Assembly (NCBI GenBank): GCA_902535565.1
Contig: CACAUH010000031.1
Coordinates: 1-14,525, forward strand
Reading direction: 5' to 3'
Source of the DNA: an uncultured Bacteroidota bacterium
Lineage (GTDB): Bacteria > Bacteroidota > Bacteroidia > Flavobacteriales > UA16
DNA: 14,525 nucleotides
The position numbers and the translations under genes are program-made. Shown here piece after piece: positions 1 to 7,271 of the stretch. How positions within the stretch are numbered: position 1 is the stretch's first letter; every line of letters starts with the position of its first letter. The notes below the pieces were generated by a model that ran no database searches, was not told the DNA's origin, and saw only the letters and a program-made list of their open reading frames with translations.

Positions 1-1394
1 CCGTTGAGTGGGATGCAGCGGATGGTCGCCTTTGTTTCTTTCTTGATGCGTTCTTCCGTCTCGGCGGTGCCGTCCCAATGGGCGCTCAGGAAGCCCCCTT
101 CTTCCAGACCAGCCGTGAACTCCTCCCATGTGTTGACCTCACGGGTTCCTTTTTCCATGCGGTCGCGGGCCCGCTCGAGCAGGCCACCCTGAATTTCAAC
201 GAGAAGATTTTGGACGTGTCCCACGATTTGATCGGCGGGAACGAATGCCTTCTCCCCCGTGTCGCGGCGGGCCACCTCCACGGTTCCGTTCTCTGCATCG
301 CGCGGACCAATGGCCAGCCTCACTGGAACACCCTTGAGTTCATACTCGGCAAACTTCCATCCCGAGCGCTTGGTGTCGTCGTCGTCGAGTTTCACGCGAA
401 GTCCGGTGGCCTTGAGTTCGTCGCGCAGCTTTTCGCATGCACCGCTCACCACGGCATTGGACTCGCCCCCCTTTTGGATGGGCACGATGACCGCCTCAAT
501 GGGGGCGAGCTTCGGCGGTACCACCAGACCCTTGTCGTCGCTGTGGGTCATAATGAGGGCGCCCATCAAGCGGGTGGAGACCCCCCAGCTGGATGCCCAG
601 ACGAACTCTTTGCCACCATCCTTGGTCGCATACGTGACGTCAAAGGCCTTGGCGAAATTCTGTCCCAAAAAGTGACTGGTCCCCGCCTGTAGGGCCTTGC
701 CGTCTTGCATCATGGCCTCGATGCAAAACGTCTCGTCCGCGCCGGCAAAACGCTCACTTTCGGTCTTCAAGCCGCGAACAACCGGCATCGCCATCCAGCC
801 TTCGGCGAAGTCCGCGTAAACGTGGAGCATCTTTTCAGCCTCTTCCATCGCCTCATCACGCGTGGCATGTGCGGTGTGACCCTCTTGCCACAGAAACTCC
901 GCTGTGCGCAGGAAAAGGCGGGTTCGCATCTCCCAGCGGACGACATTGGCCCATTGGTTGACGAGCAGAGGCAGGTCTCGGTAACTCTGGATCCAGTTCT
1001 TGTAGGTTTTCCAAATGATGGTCTCTGACGTGGGGCGGACGATGAGCTCTTCCTCCAGCTTCGCGTCTGGGTCCACGACCACCCCTTGTCCATCGGGGTC
1101 GTTCTTCAAACGGTAGTGCGTCACCACAGCGCATTCCTTAGCAAAACCTTCTACATGGGCTGCCTCCTTGCTCAAATAACTCTTGGGGATGAACAGCGGG
1201 AAATAGGCGTTGACATGGCCAGTGTCCTTGAACTTCCCGTCCAACACCTCCTTCATCCGTTCCCAAATGGCAAACCCATAGGGCTTGATGACCATGCAGC
1301 CTTTAACATCGCTGTGCTGGGCCAAGTCGGCTTCCACCACAATTTCATTGTACCACTTGGAATAATCCTGGTCTCGGGGGGTCAGTTTGGCCAT
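1..1394 (-). CDS. proS: Prolyl-tRNA synthetase, archaeal/eukaryal-like type (C-terminus cut by window edge)
   Basis: Charges tRNA-Pro with proline in the cytoplasm. The frame is open from the ATG at 1394 to the left edge, giving 464 codons. The start [17 protein letters not shown] is typical of the roughly 490-residue type 3 ProRS, so about 25-30 C-terminal residues are missing. Class II motifs are visible: the motif 1 region near GFAIWERM (40-47), PTSET (121-125), motif 2 with [21 protein letters not shown] (152-172), the proline-pocket AGTSH (237-241), and motif 3 with SWGVSTR (269-275) followed by IMTHSDD (281-287). The anticodon-binding domain begins near [14 protein letters not shown] (about 293). 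I see no bacterial-type editing insertion between motifs 2 and 3, as expected for this type, which is common in Bacteroidota. It is divergent from the lipoprotein gene at 1522. Confidence 0.95.
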   Translation of the reverse strand, partial: MAKLTPRDQDYSKWYNEIVVEADLAQHSDVKGCMVIKPYGFAIWERMKEVLDGKFKDTGHVNAYFPLFIPKSYLSKEAAHVEGFAKECAVVTHYRLKNDPDGQGVVVDPDAKLEEELIVRPTSETIIWKTYKNWIQSYRDLPLLVNQWANVVRWEMRTRLFLRTAEFLWQEGHTAHATRDEAMEEAEKMLHVYADFAEGWMAMPVVRGLKTESERFAGADETFCIEAMMQDGKALQAGTSHFLGQNFAKAFDVTYATKDGGKEFVWASSWGVSTRLMGALIMTHSDDKGLVVPPKLAPIEAVIVPIQKGGESNAVVSGACEKLRDELKATGLRVKLDDDDTKRSGWKFAEYELKGVPVRLAIGPRDAENGTVEVARRDTGEKAFVPADQIVGHVQNLLVEIQGGLLERARDRMEKGTREVNTWEEFTAGLEEGGFLSAHWDGTAETEERIKKETKATIRCIPLN

Positions 1395-1439
1395 GGGAAT
1401 TTTTGGTACGGCGTTTGCTACTTGAATGCTGTGCAGCAG

Positions 1440-1447
1440 CAAAAATA
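1440..1447 (-). promoter_or_regulatory. Candidate proS promoter -7 element
   Basis: Read on the minus strand this is TATTTTTG, a full match to the TAnnTTTG -7 element of the Bacteroidota housekeeping sigma factor. It lies 45 bases before the proS ATG. I see no clear TTTG -33 box at the usual spacing, only TTCG about 16 bases upstream, so this is a candidate only. Confidence 0.4.
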
Positions 1448-1504
1448 CACCACCGTCACCGTGCGAACTGCGGACTCAATCCGTTGCCACTGTGTCCATT
1501 CACC

Positions 1505-1513
1505 GTAAATTCC
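1505..1513 (+). promoter_or_regulatory. GTAAATTCC start-proximal motif of the lipoprotein gene
   Basis: GTAAATTCC sits 8 bases before the ATG at 1522. The same nine bases, at the same distance and followed by the same TATGAA start context, occur before the secreted propeller gene (12357-12365, minus). Shorter AAATTCC copies precede proS and nif3. The role is unknown: it could be a promoter or discriminator element, or a translation-initiation element in a species without Shine-Dalgarno sites. Confidence 0.3.
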
Positions 1514-1521
1514 CAACGTCT

Positions 1522-2649
1522 ATGAAGTTGAAGTACCTCCTCCTCTTGGCCCTACCACTCTCGCTGGCCTCTTGTTCCCCCTCAATGGACCTTGTGGGCG
1601 AACGGAGCATAGAAACGGATGAATTCTACCTGATGGGTGGAGAAGCCCATGCAGGCGATGCTTCCATCGAAGCCGCTCGGCAGGAGATGATGCTGGATCA
1701 GTACGATGCGTATCTGAATGAGGACTACGACGACCCCTATGCCGGACAGTATGGCTACGGCCCACAATCTGGAAGTCAACTTTGGAACCGATATACACCG
1801 GGATGGAGCTCTGGACTCAACTCTGGCTGGGGCTATGGAGGCGGATTTAGTCCCTTCACCTATGGTGCCTACAGCGGAGCGTATGGATTTGGCAACCAAT
1901 ACGGCTTTGGCAACGCTGGATACAGTCCATTCAATTCCCCCTACGGGACCACAACCTATGGCTGGGGCAACTCAGCTTTCATGAACGGTTACGACGCCTG
2001 GGGAACCCCCATCGGTTGGGGCAACCCGTTCAACTCCAACTTCGCCGGAGGGGGATGGGGTTACGATCCTTGGGGTGGCGGCTATTGGGGCACACCTGGC
2101 AACGGGTACTGGAACAATGGATACCACCCCTACTTTGGATACATGGGAGCATACAACAACGGTTGGTGTGGAACCTTGACAAATGGCGAAGGGAACACCA
2201 CCACTTCGCCCGCTCCCCGTCCTCGGCCGAGCTTCGGTCAATTCGTGGGATACAGTGGGAACTCGGGAGCCTCATCAGGGGATTCACCAAACGGAACCAC
2301 GTCTCCCAAGCCTGACGTGAACCGGGGAAAAATGGGCAAGCGCAACTCGTCCAGAAGCCGAGGCACCATGGAGATTCCCGGAAGCGACAACCGTGTGCCC
2401 AACTACGGTCGTCAAAGCCCCGATCGCTCTGGGGAACAAAACGAGCAGCCGCGCGCTGAACCCGACCGCAACCGGTCCAACCGCAATGGCGGGCGCACCC
2501 GAGACAACTGGAGTTCTCCGTCACCGCGAAACAACGCCACGCCAAGCGCCCCCCGGAGTGGCTCCACGCGGCCTTCATCGCCTCGTCCATCTTCTCCCCG
2601 TCCCAGTGCGCCCCGAGGTGGAGGCGGACGATCCGGTCGCGGCGGCTGA
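1522..2649 (+). CDS. Low-complexity outer-surface lipoprotein, Tyr/Gly/Asn-rich then Arg/Ser/Pro-rich
   Basis: Function not recognised. I chose the ATG at 1522, not the upstream in-frame ATG at 1426, because it gives a clean lipoprotein signal: MKLKYLLLLALPLSLASC, with the lipobox cysteine at residue 18. The mature part of this 375-residue protein has three zones. Residues 28-75 are acidic (DEFYLMGGE, NEDYDDPY). Residues 76-220 are very rich in Gly, Tyr, Trp, Asn and Phe (GWGYGGGF, YGFGNQYGFGN, GGGYWGTPGNGYW). Residues 230-375 are basic and disordered-looking, rich in Arg, Ser, Pro and Asn, ending PRGGGGRSGRGG. I see no catalytic motif; Cys216 is the only other cysteine. The porin gene follows after 10 bases, so the two are probably cotranscribed. 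A structural or scaffold role on the outer membrane is possible but unproven. Confidence 0.8.
   Translation: MKLKYLLLLALPLSLASCSPSMDLVGERSIETDEFYLMGGEAHAGDASIEAARQEMMLDQYDAYLNEDYDDPYAGQYGYGPQSGSQLWNRYTPGWSSGLNSGWGYGGGFSPFTYGAYSGAYGFGNQYGFGNAGYSPFNSPYGTTTYGWGNSAFMNGYDAWGTPIGWGNPFNSNFAGGGWGYDPWGGGYWGTPGNGYWNNGYHPYFGYMGAYNNGWCGTLTNGEGNTTTSPAPRPRPSFGQFVGYSGNSGASSGDSPNGTTSPKPDVNRGKMGKRNSSRSRGTMEIPGSDNRVPNYGRQSPDRSGEQNEQPRAEPDRNRSNRNGGRTRDNWSSPSPRNNATPSAPRSGSTRPSSPRPSSPRPSAPRGGGGRSGRGG
2572..2616 (+). repeat. Three tandem 15-base units encoding PS(S/A)PR
   Basis: Three imperfect 15-base repeats inside the lipoprotein gene encode PSSPR, PSSPR and PSAPR (residues 351-365). The codons differ between copies, so the repeat is kept at protein level more than at DNA level. 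It belongs to the basic, disordered C-terminal tail. Confidence 0.6.
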
Positions 2650-2659
2650 TTTCTGAGGC

Positions 2660-4159
2660 ATGAAAAAGGACAAGATTCTTCGGTGGGCCCTGTCCGTCGG
2701 ATTCGGTCTGCTCACCATGGCAAGCCAAGCCCAAGGGCTCGACGACATTATGCTGTACGGCAGAATGGACCCGCTGGGAACGGCGAGATCCACCGGCCTT
2801 GGTGGCGCCATGACGGCATTGGGCGCCGATTTGGGTGCCATCGGGGTCAACCCTGCCGGACTGGGTATGTATCGCTCGAGCGACATGAGCTTCACGTTGG
2901 GTCTGGGTGCAGGAGGAGCAAGCAATTCATTTGCGGGGGAATCCACGGTCACTGCCGTGCCCCACCTGATTGTGGGTCAAATTGGCGGCGCGTTGACCAC
3001 ACCAATGAACAGCCCACACTTTCGGCGTGGCACGTTTGCTTTTGCCTATCGGCCGCTGAAAGACCTTCACCAGCGTGCGGAGTGGTCTGGCGAACAAGAA
3101 GGTGAGAGCCTGACCCAGCAGCTTGCCCTTCAGGCCAATGGAACCCAATTCGACAGCCTGTGGTATCAGCATCCATTTGACGCCAACCTCGCGTGGTACA
3201 CTTACCTCATTGACACCGTACCGGGCACAACGGACCAGTACGACCCCGCATTCGAAGGAGACCAGGTTCAACAGCGCCTTCGCAGGGACCGATCAGGAAG
3301 GATGGGAGAGACCTCCATCGCCTTCGGGACCACCTACCAGGACGTGCTGCACATCGGTATGGCTGTGGGTCTCACCTCTGTGGAGATGGAGCGTGTGGAT
3401 GTCTATTCCGAACAAAAGATGCTGGGCGCCTCCCCATTGGACCGCTTCACCTTCAACGACAGACTGGAGGTCTCTGGCTCAGGCGCGTTCTGGTCATTCG
3501 GTTTGATTTTGCAGCCCAAAGCCTCACCCGTTCGGCTGGGGTGGAGCTACAGAAGCGGGTCGGTGTTGAGCATCGACGACTTCTACTCTGTGGATGCAAC
3601 AGCCGACTTCTCAGATGGCAATGGCTACGGATGGAACAGCCCGGATAGCTTCATGCAATACCGCATCCGGACACCGCGGCAACAGCGTCTGGGCTTGAGC
3701 TGGACCATTGGCAAGGGGGCGCTGCTCACGCTGGATTACCAGCGGTCGGATTTTCGATCTGCAACATTCACCTCCAATGATCTCTTCACGGATGATGTGA
3801 ACCGGATTCAATCTGACCTCGACTCCGCATTTGTCTTAGAACAGCACCTACGCGGCGGCATGGAATTCCGGTTCGAAGAGAATTGGCGATTCCGCATGGG
3901 TGGGGGATGGCGATCGCCTGCCGCCAATCCAAAGGAGGATTTCAGCGGTGCCATTGACGGAACGCTCATCGAAGATGCGAGCGACATCATCCACTGGGCA
4001 ATCGGATGCGAATACAGGTCAGACACCTGGTACACCGGGGCAACCTATAGACACACCTCCACCGATTCGGGACGGCGACTATACGCGCTCAGTCCGGAGG
4101 TTGCCACTGGGCGAACCGGATTGGGCTTGTTGATGATGTCAATTGGTGCGCGGTTCTAA
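2660..4159 (+). CDS. OmpP1/FadL/TodX-family outer-membrane transport protein
   Basis: Probable outer-membrane beta-barrel for uptake of hydrophobic compounds, 499 residues. A Sec signal peptide covers about 1-24 (MKKDKILRW, then a hydrophobic core ending MASQA). The conserved FadL-family N-terminal segment follows: STGLGGAMTALGADLGAIGVNPAGLGMY (44-71), containing the NPAGL motif at 64-68 that belongs to the plug region. The rest alternates polar and hydrophobic residues as in barrel strands, and the protein ends in phenylalanine (MSIGARF), the usual signal for outer-membrane insertion. It starts 10 bases after the lipoprotein stop, so the pair probably forms one operon. Related Bacteroidota genes are often named hemin receptor without proof. 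The family assignment is firm from the N-terminus; the substrate is unknown. Confidence 0.85.
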   Translation: MKKDKILRWALSVGFGLLTMASQAQGLDDIMLYGRMDPLGTARSTGLGGAMTALGADLGAIGVNPAGLGMYRSSDMSFTLGLGAGGASNSFAGESTVTAVPHLIVGQIGGALTTPMNSPHFRRGTFAFAYRPLKDLHQRAEWSGEQEGESLTQQLALQANGTQFDSLWYQHPFDANLAWYTYLIDTVPGTTDQYDPAFEGDQVQQRLRRDRSGRMGETSIAFGTTYQDVLHIGMAVGLTSVEMERVDVYSEQKMLGASPLDRFTFNDRLEVSGSGAFWSFGLILQPKASPVRLGWSYRSGSVLSIDDFYSVDATADFSDGNGYGWNSPDSFMQYRIRTPRQQRLGLSWTIGKGALLTLDYQRSDFRSATFTSNDLFTDDVNRIQSDLDSAFVLEQHLRGGMEFRFEENWRFRMGGGWRSPAANPKEDFSGAIDGTLIEDASDIIHWAIGCEYRSDTWYTGATYRHTSTDSGRRLYALSPEVATGRTGLGLLMMSIGARF

Positions 4160-4171
4160 AGCCGCTCCAAA

Positions 4172-4975
4172 TCAAGCCTTGGCTGCTGCCTTTAGCTCTT
4201 TCGCCACGATTTTCTGGACCTTCTCTTGCTCCTCTACGGCCAGCTCTTGGTCCACGAGAATGCGGCCACTGTGCTCGTCCACAATGATGCGCTTGCGGGC
4301 ACCAACGTCGAGAATGCGCTGCGGCGGAATCTTGATGTAGCTGCCCGCACTCGCTTCGCGCTCGATGGGCACTACGGCCATGCCGTTCTTGGCACCGTTG
4401 CGGATGCGCAGGTATGCCTGAAGCAGGCGGTCGTCAATTTTGGCGGACATCTTGCCACTCATGTTGCTGAGGATTTCCTCCTCGGCACGGGTCTCCGCAA
4501 TGATTTCTTCCAGCTCGGATTGCTTCGCCTTGAGGTCCTCTGCACGGTTGTCGTGCTTGGCCTTCACCTCTGCGAGGATTTCTCCCTTCTGCTCGAGCTG
4601 AGCCTCAGCCTCACGGATTCGCTTTTCTGAGAGCTGAATCTCGAGACTCTGATACTCAATCTCTTTGTTCAGCGACTCGAATTCCCGGTTGTTTCTAACG
4701 CTGTTCTGCTGCTCCTCGAAGCGCTTGATCATGGCACCGGAGTCGATGATAGACTCTTTACGCTCATGGATTTTCTGCTTGATGCTATCGGACTCCTCAT
4801 TGAGGCGGTCAAGGCGAGAGGACAGGCCTGCAAGCTCATCCTCTAGATCTTCCACCTCGAGAGGGAGTTCACCGCGAACCACCCGAAGGCGGTCGATGCG
4901 GCTGTCGATTAACTGAAGGTCATATAAGGCACGGAGTTTTTCCTCTGCGCTCGTGGCTTTGGTCTTCTTGGCCAT
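4172..4975 (-). CDS. C4-type zinc-ribbon family (DUF164) coiled-coil protein lacking the cysteines
   Basis: A 267-residue, highly charged cytoplasmic protein. Residues about 10-190 form a long coiled-coil hairpin containing the family motif VRNNREFESLNKEIE (93-107). The C-terminal segment (198-245), with IKIPPQRILDVGARKRIIVDEHSGRIL, matches the DUF164 zinc-ribbon fold. The metal-binding cysteine pairs are replaced, by EREASAGS (205-212) and DEHSGR (233-238), and the whole protein contains no cysteine. From memory, Bacteroidota members commonly show this loss. The ATG shares one base with the nif3 stop (TGATG), so translation is probably coupled. The function of the family is poorly known. The gene ends 12 bases from the end of the convergent porin gene. 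Confidence 0.85.
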   Translation of the reverse strand: MAKKTKATSAEEKLRALYDLQLIDSRIDRLRVVRGELPLEVEDLEDELAGLSSRLDRLNEESDSIKQKIHERKESIIDSGAMIKRFEEQQNSVRNNREFESLNKEIEYQSLEIQLSEKRIREAEAQLEQKGEILAEVKAKHDNRAEDLKAKQSELEEIIAETRAEEEILSNMSGKMSAKIDDRLLQAYLRIRNGAKNGMAVVPIEREASAGSYIKIPPQRILDVGARKRIIVDEHSGRILVDQELAVEEQEKVQKIVAKELKAAAKA

Positions 4976-6081
4976 CAGGATACGTGAATAGGGTTGGTGC
5001 GGACTTCCGACAAAAGGACTGCGAAATTAGGGAATCCTTCCTTGAGGACAAGGAATTGATCCACAAGCCATTCGGAGATACCCCCTTCGGCCTCAGCGTG
5101 ACCAATGTCCGCAATTGTGATTTTCTCCTCTGTACCGAAGAATTCATGGTACTTAAAGTCCGAAGAAAGAAAGACATCTGCTTTAGCGCGCAAGGCGTCG
5201 GGAAGAAGGAAGCTGCCCGTTCCACCGCAGAGGGCAACCGTCTTGATGGGGCCGCTCGGCGGCAACGTATGACGCACGATGGGGGCCCCGAAGGCCGTCT
5301 TCACAAGGTCCACAAATGCCGGCCAATCCATCGGCTCGTCATAGGAGCCGATACCGCCACTTCCCGCTGTCGGATGAAGATTGTCCATCATCAAAATGTC
5401 GTGGGCAACCACCTCGTAGGGATGTGCCGCTTGCATTGCCGCTCGAACGCGGCCGATGTTCCAACGCTCGACGACAACCTCCAATCGCGCTTCGGCCTCC
5501 AGATGGCGCTCTCCGATTTCACCTAGATGCGGATTCGCCCCGTCCAAGGCACGGAAAGAACCCGATCCCTCTGTGGAGAAGCTGCACTCATCGTAGTCTC
5601 CAATTTGGCCACCACCGGCTGCGAACATTGCATCTCGAACGGCATCCAGGTCGGCGAGAGGGACGTACGTTACGATTTTAGCCAAGGTGGATTTGGATGG
5701 GCGGAGCACCTCGAAGTCATCGAGACCAAGTTTGGACGCCATCATCGCATTGACGCCATGGGCCACGTTGTCCAAATTGGTGTGGATGGCGTAAAGACCG
5801 ACACCAGCACGCAGGGCCGCCATCACGGTTCGCTCCACTTGACTCTTTCCCGTAAAGCGCTTCAGCGGACGAAACACGATGGGGTGGTGCGACACAATGA
5901 GATTGCAACCCTTGGCAACAGCCTCTTGCACCACCTCCTCCGTAACGTCGAGGGAAACCAAAACCCCTGAAACCTCTGTTTTGGGCTCTCCAACAAGAAG
6001 TCCACTGTTGTCATAATCCTCCTGCAAAGCTGGGGGAGCGATCGCTTCGAGAAGCTGGGCGATATCAGAGATACATGGCAT
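4975..6081 (-). CDS. Nif3-like dinuclear metal-centre protein (YqfO type)
   Basis: Nif3/YbgI-family metalloprotein of 368 residues, expected to assemble as a hexamer. It is often labelled GTP cyclohydrolase 1 type 2, but its true reaction is unsettled. I chose the ATG at 6081 because the conserved N-terminus MPCISDIAQLLEAIAPP begins there; a longer in-frame start at 6198 would add 39 unrelated-looking residues. Predicted metal ligands are His65 and His66 (VSHHP), His100 and Asp104 (IHTNLD), and His328 and Glu332 (DIGHAEAE). The central part (about 134-230: KIVTYVPLADLDAVRD through HPYEVVAHDI) is the PII/CutA-like insert of the long YqfO form. The downstream zinc-ribbon-family gene overlaps it by one base, and pairing of these two genes is frequent in Bacteroidota. 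It is divergent from lpxK. Confidence 0.9.
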   Translation of the reverse strand: MPCISDIAQLLEAIAPPALQEDYDNSGLLVGEPKTEVSGVLVSLDVTEEVVQEAVAKGCNLIVSHHPIVFRPLKRFTGKSQVERTVMAALRAGVGLYAIHTNLDNVAHGVNAMMASKLGLDDFEVLRPSKSTLAKIVTYVPLADLDAVRDAMFAAGGGQIGDYDECSFSTEGSGSFRALDGANPHLGEIGERHLEAEARLEVVVERWNIGRVRAAMQAAHPYEVVAHDILMMDNLHPTAGSGGIGSYDEPMDWPAFVDLVKTAFGAPIVRHTLPPSGPIKTVALCGGTGSFLLPDALRAKADVFLSSDFKYHEFFGTEEKITIADIGHAEAEGGISEWLVDQFLVLKEGFPNFAVLLSEVRTNPIHVS

Positions 6082-6200
6082 GGGCAGGAATTTGGGAAAC
6101 CAAGATGGGATTATCCGCTTTGTATGTGGCAATTTCGCCGATGATGGCCTTACGGACCAACCCCACCCTCCTGCCGACCGGCAACCAAGCTCCATCAAGC

Positions 6201-7268
6201 GTGCTGATAGACCGCTGGTGGTGGGCCCCTTTGGCTGCCCTGTTCCGGGCTGCCGTCCGTTTTCGGCACTGGGTTTATGACCTCGGACTCATCAAACAAA
6301 AAGAAGGTGCCCTTCCCACTGTCGTGCTCGGCAACGTCACGGTAGGAGGAACAGGCAAGACCCCCCATCTCAAGGTCCTTCTGCAGCGACTGATGGACAA
6401 AGGAAACGGTGAGAGGTGGGCCGTGCTCTCCCGAGGTTACGGTCGACAGAGCAAGGGTTTCCTTCGCGTCGAACGCTCCGGAACTCCCACTGAATTTGGT
6501 GATGAACCCCTCGAATTGGCTCGGCGTTTTCCAGGTGTTCCTGTCTTTGTCTGCGAGGACCGCTTGGAAGGACTGCGTCGCATTGCAGAAACCGGACTTG
6601 CGGATGCCGTGGTCTTGGATGACGGCCTGCAACACCGTCGACTCAAGCCTACGGTCTCATTGATGCTCGTGGACACAACCCAACCTGTAGACCGTGACCA
6701 CTTTTTACCACGCGGACGTCTAAGAGACCTCCCGACGAGGGTTTCTGAGGCCGATGCTGTGATTCTCACCCGATGTCCCTCCATGCTCACAAAGGGGGAC
6801 CTGCGGCTTTGGAGACACCGACTCCAACTCAAGCCCGACCAACCGATGCTCCACACCGGGACCCACGTTGCGGGACTGCGCGCCATGGCCACCAAACGCT
6901 ATGCTGGCTGGCCCTCCGGGTGCATTGCCGTATCTGGCTTAGCCAACCCCGCCCAATTCGAACGACAGGTCTCTCAACAATGCCGTGTCCTGTCTCACTT
7001 TGCCTATCCAGACCACCACGCCTTCACGCCTTCGGATCTCGAAGATTGGAAGGTTGCGCTCGACACAGACTTTGGTGGACGAACACCCGAAGCCATTATC
7101 ACCACTGAGAAAGATGCCGAGCGCATTCGCCCACTTGAAGCGGCCAAGGACTTGAACATCCTCATCGTAAGCCTCAAAATCCAATGGTGGGATGAAGAAC
7201 CCCTCGGCGCCTTGTTGAGTTCCCTTCGGATGAAGGTTGGCGTGTCCAAGGATGGCTCGGATATTTGA
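6201..7268 (+). CDS. lpxK: Tetraacyldisaccharide 4'-kinase
   Basis: Inner-membrane-associated kinase that phosphorylates the 4' position of the lipid A tetraacyldisaccharide 1-phosphate to give lipid IVA. The P-loop segment GNVTVGGTGKTPH is at residues 44-56, SRGYGR at 77-82 and the catalytic-region motif LDDGLQHRRL at 139-148. A hydrophobic, aromatic N-terminal helix (RWWWAPLAALFRAAVRF) fits membrane attachment. I prefer the GTG at 6201 (355 residues) because it gives the same spacing from N-terminus to YDLG as I remember for related LpxK proteins. In-frame ATGs at 6141 and 6144 are possible. The one at 6075 would overlap the divergent nif3 start and is unlikely. It is the first gene of the lpxK - TlpA-like - lpxH operon; the next start codon is 3 bases after the stop. 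Confidence 0.9.
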   Translation: MLIDRWWWAPLAALFRAAVRFRHWVYDLGLIKQKEGALPTVVLGNVTVGGTGKTPHLKVLLQRLMDKGNGERWAVLSRGYGRQSKGFLRVERSGTPTEFGDEPLELARRFPGVPVFVCEDRLEGLRRIAETGLADAVVLDDGLQHRRLKPTVSLMLVDTTQPVDRDHFLPRGRLRDLPTRVSEADAVILTRCPSMLTKGDLRLWRHRLQLKPDQPMLHTGTHVAGLRAMATKRYAGWPSGCIAVSGLANPAQFERQVSQQCRVLSHFAYPDHHAFTPSDLEDWKVALDTDFGGRTPEAIITTEKDAERIRPLEAAKDLNILIVSLKIQWWDEEPLGALLSSLRMKVGVSKDGSDI

Positions 7269-7271
7269 GGC

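Noticed and set aside
78..692. Plus-strand open frame of 204 codons at the left edge
   Set aside because: Antisense shadow of proS, which is open across the same region and carries the class II synthetase motifs.
1426..1521. N-terminal extension of the lipoprotein from the ATG at 1426
   Set aside because: It would bury the lipoprotein signal 32 residues inside the protein and overlap the proS promoter region.
2030..2734. Minus-strand open frame of 234 codons opposite the lipoprotein gene
   Set aside because: The lipoprotein frame has a proper lipobox and consistent composition. The antisense product has no signal or domain and crosses the intergenic junction.
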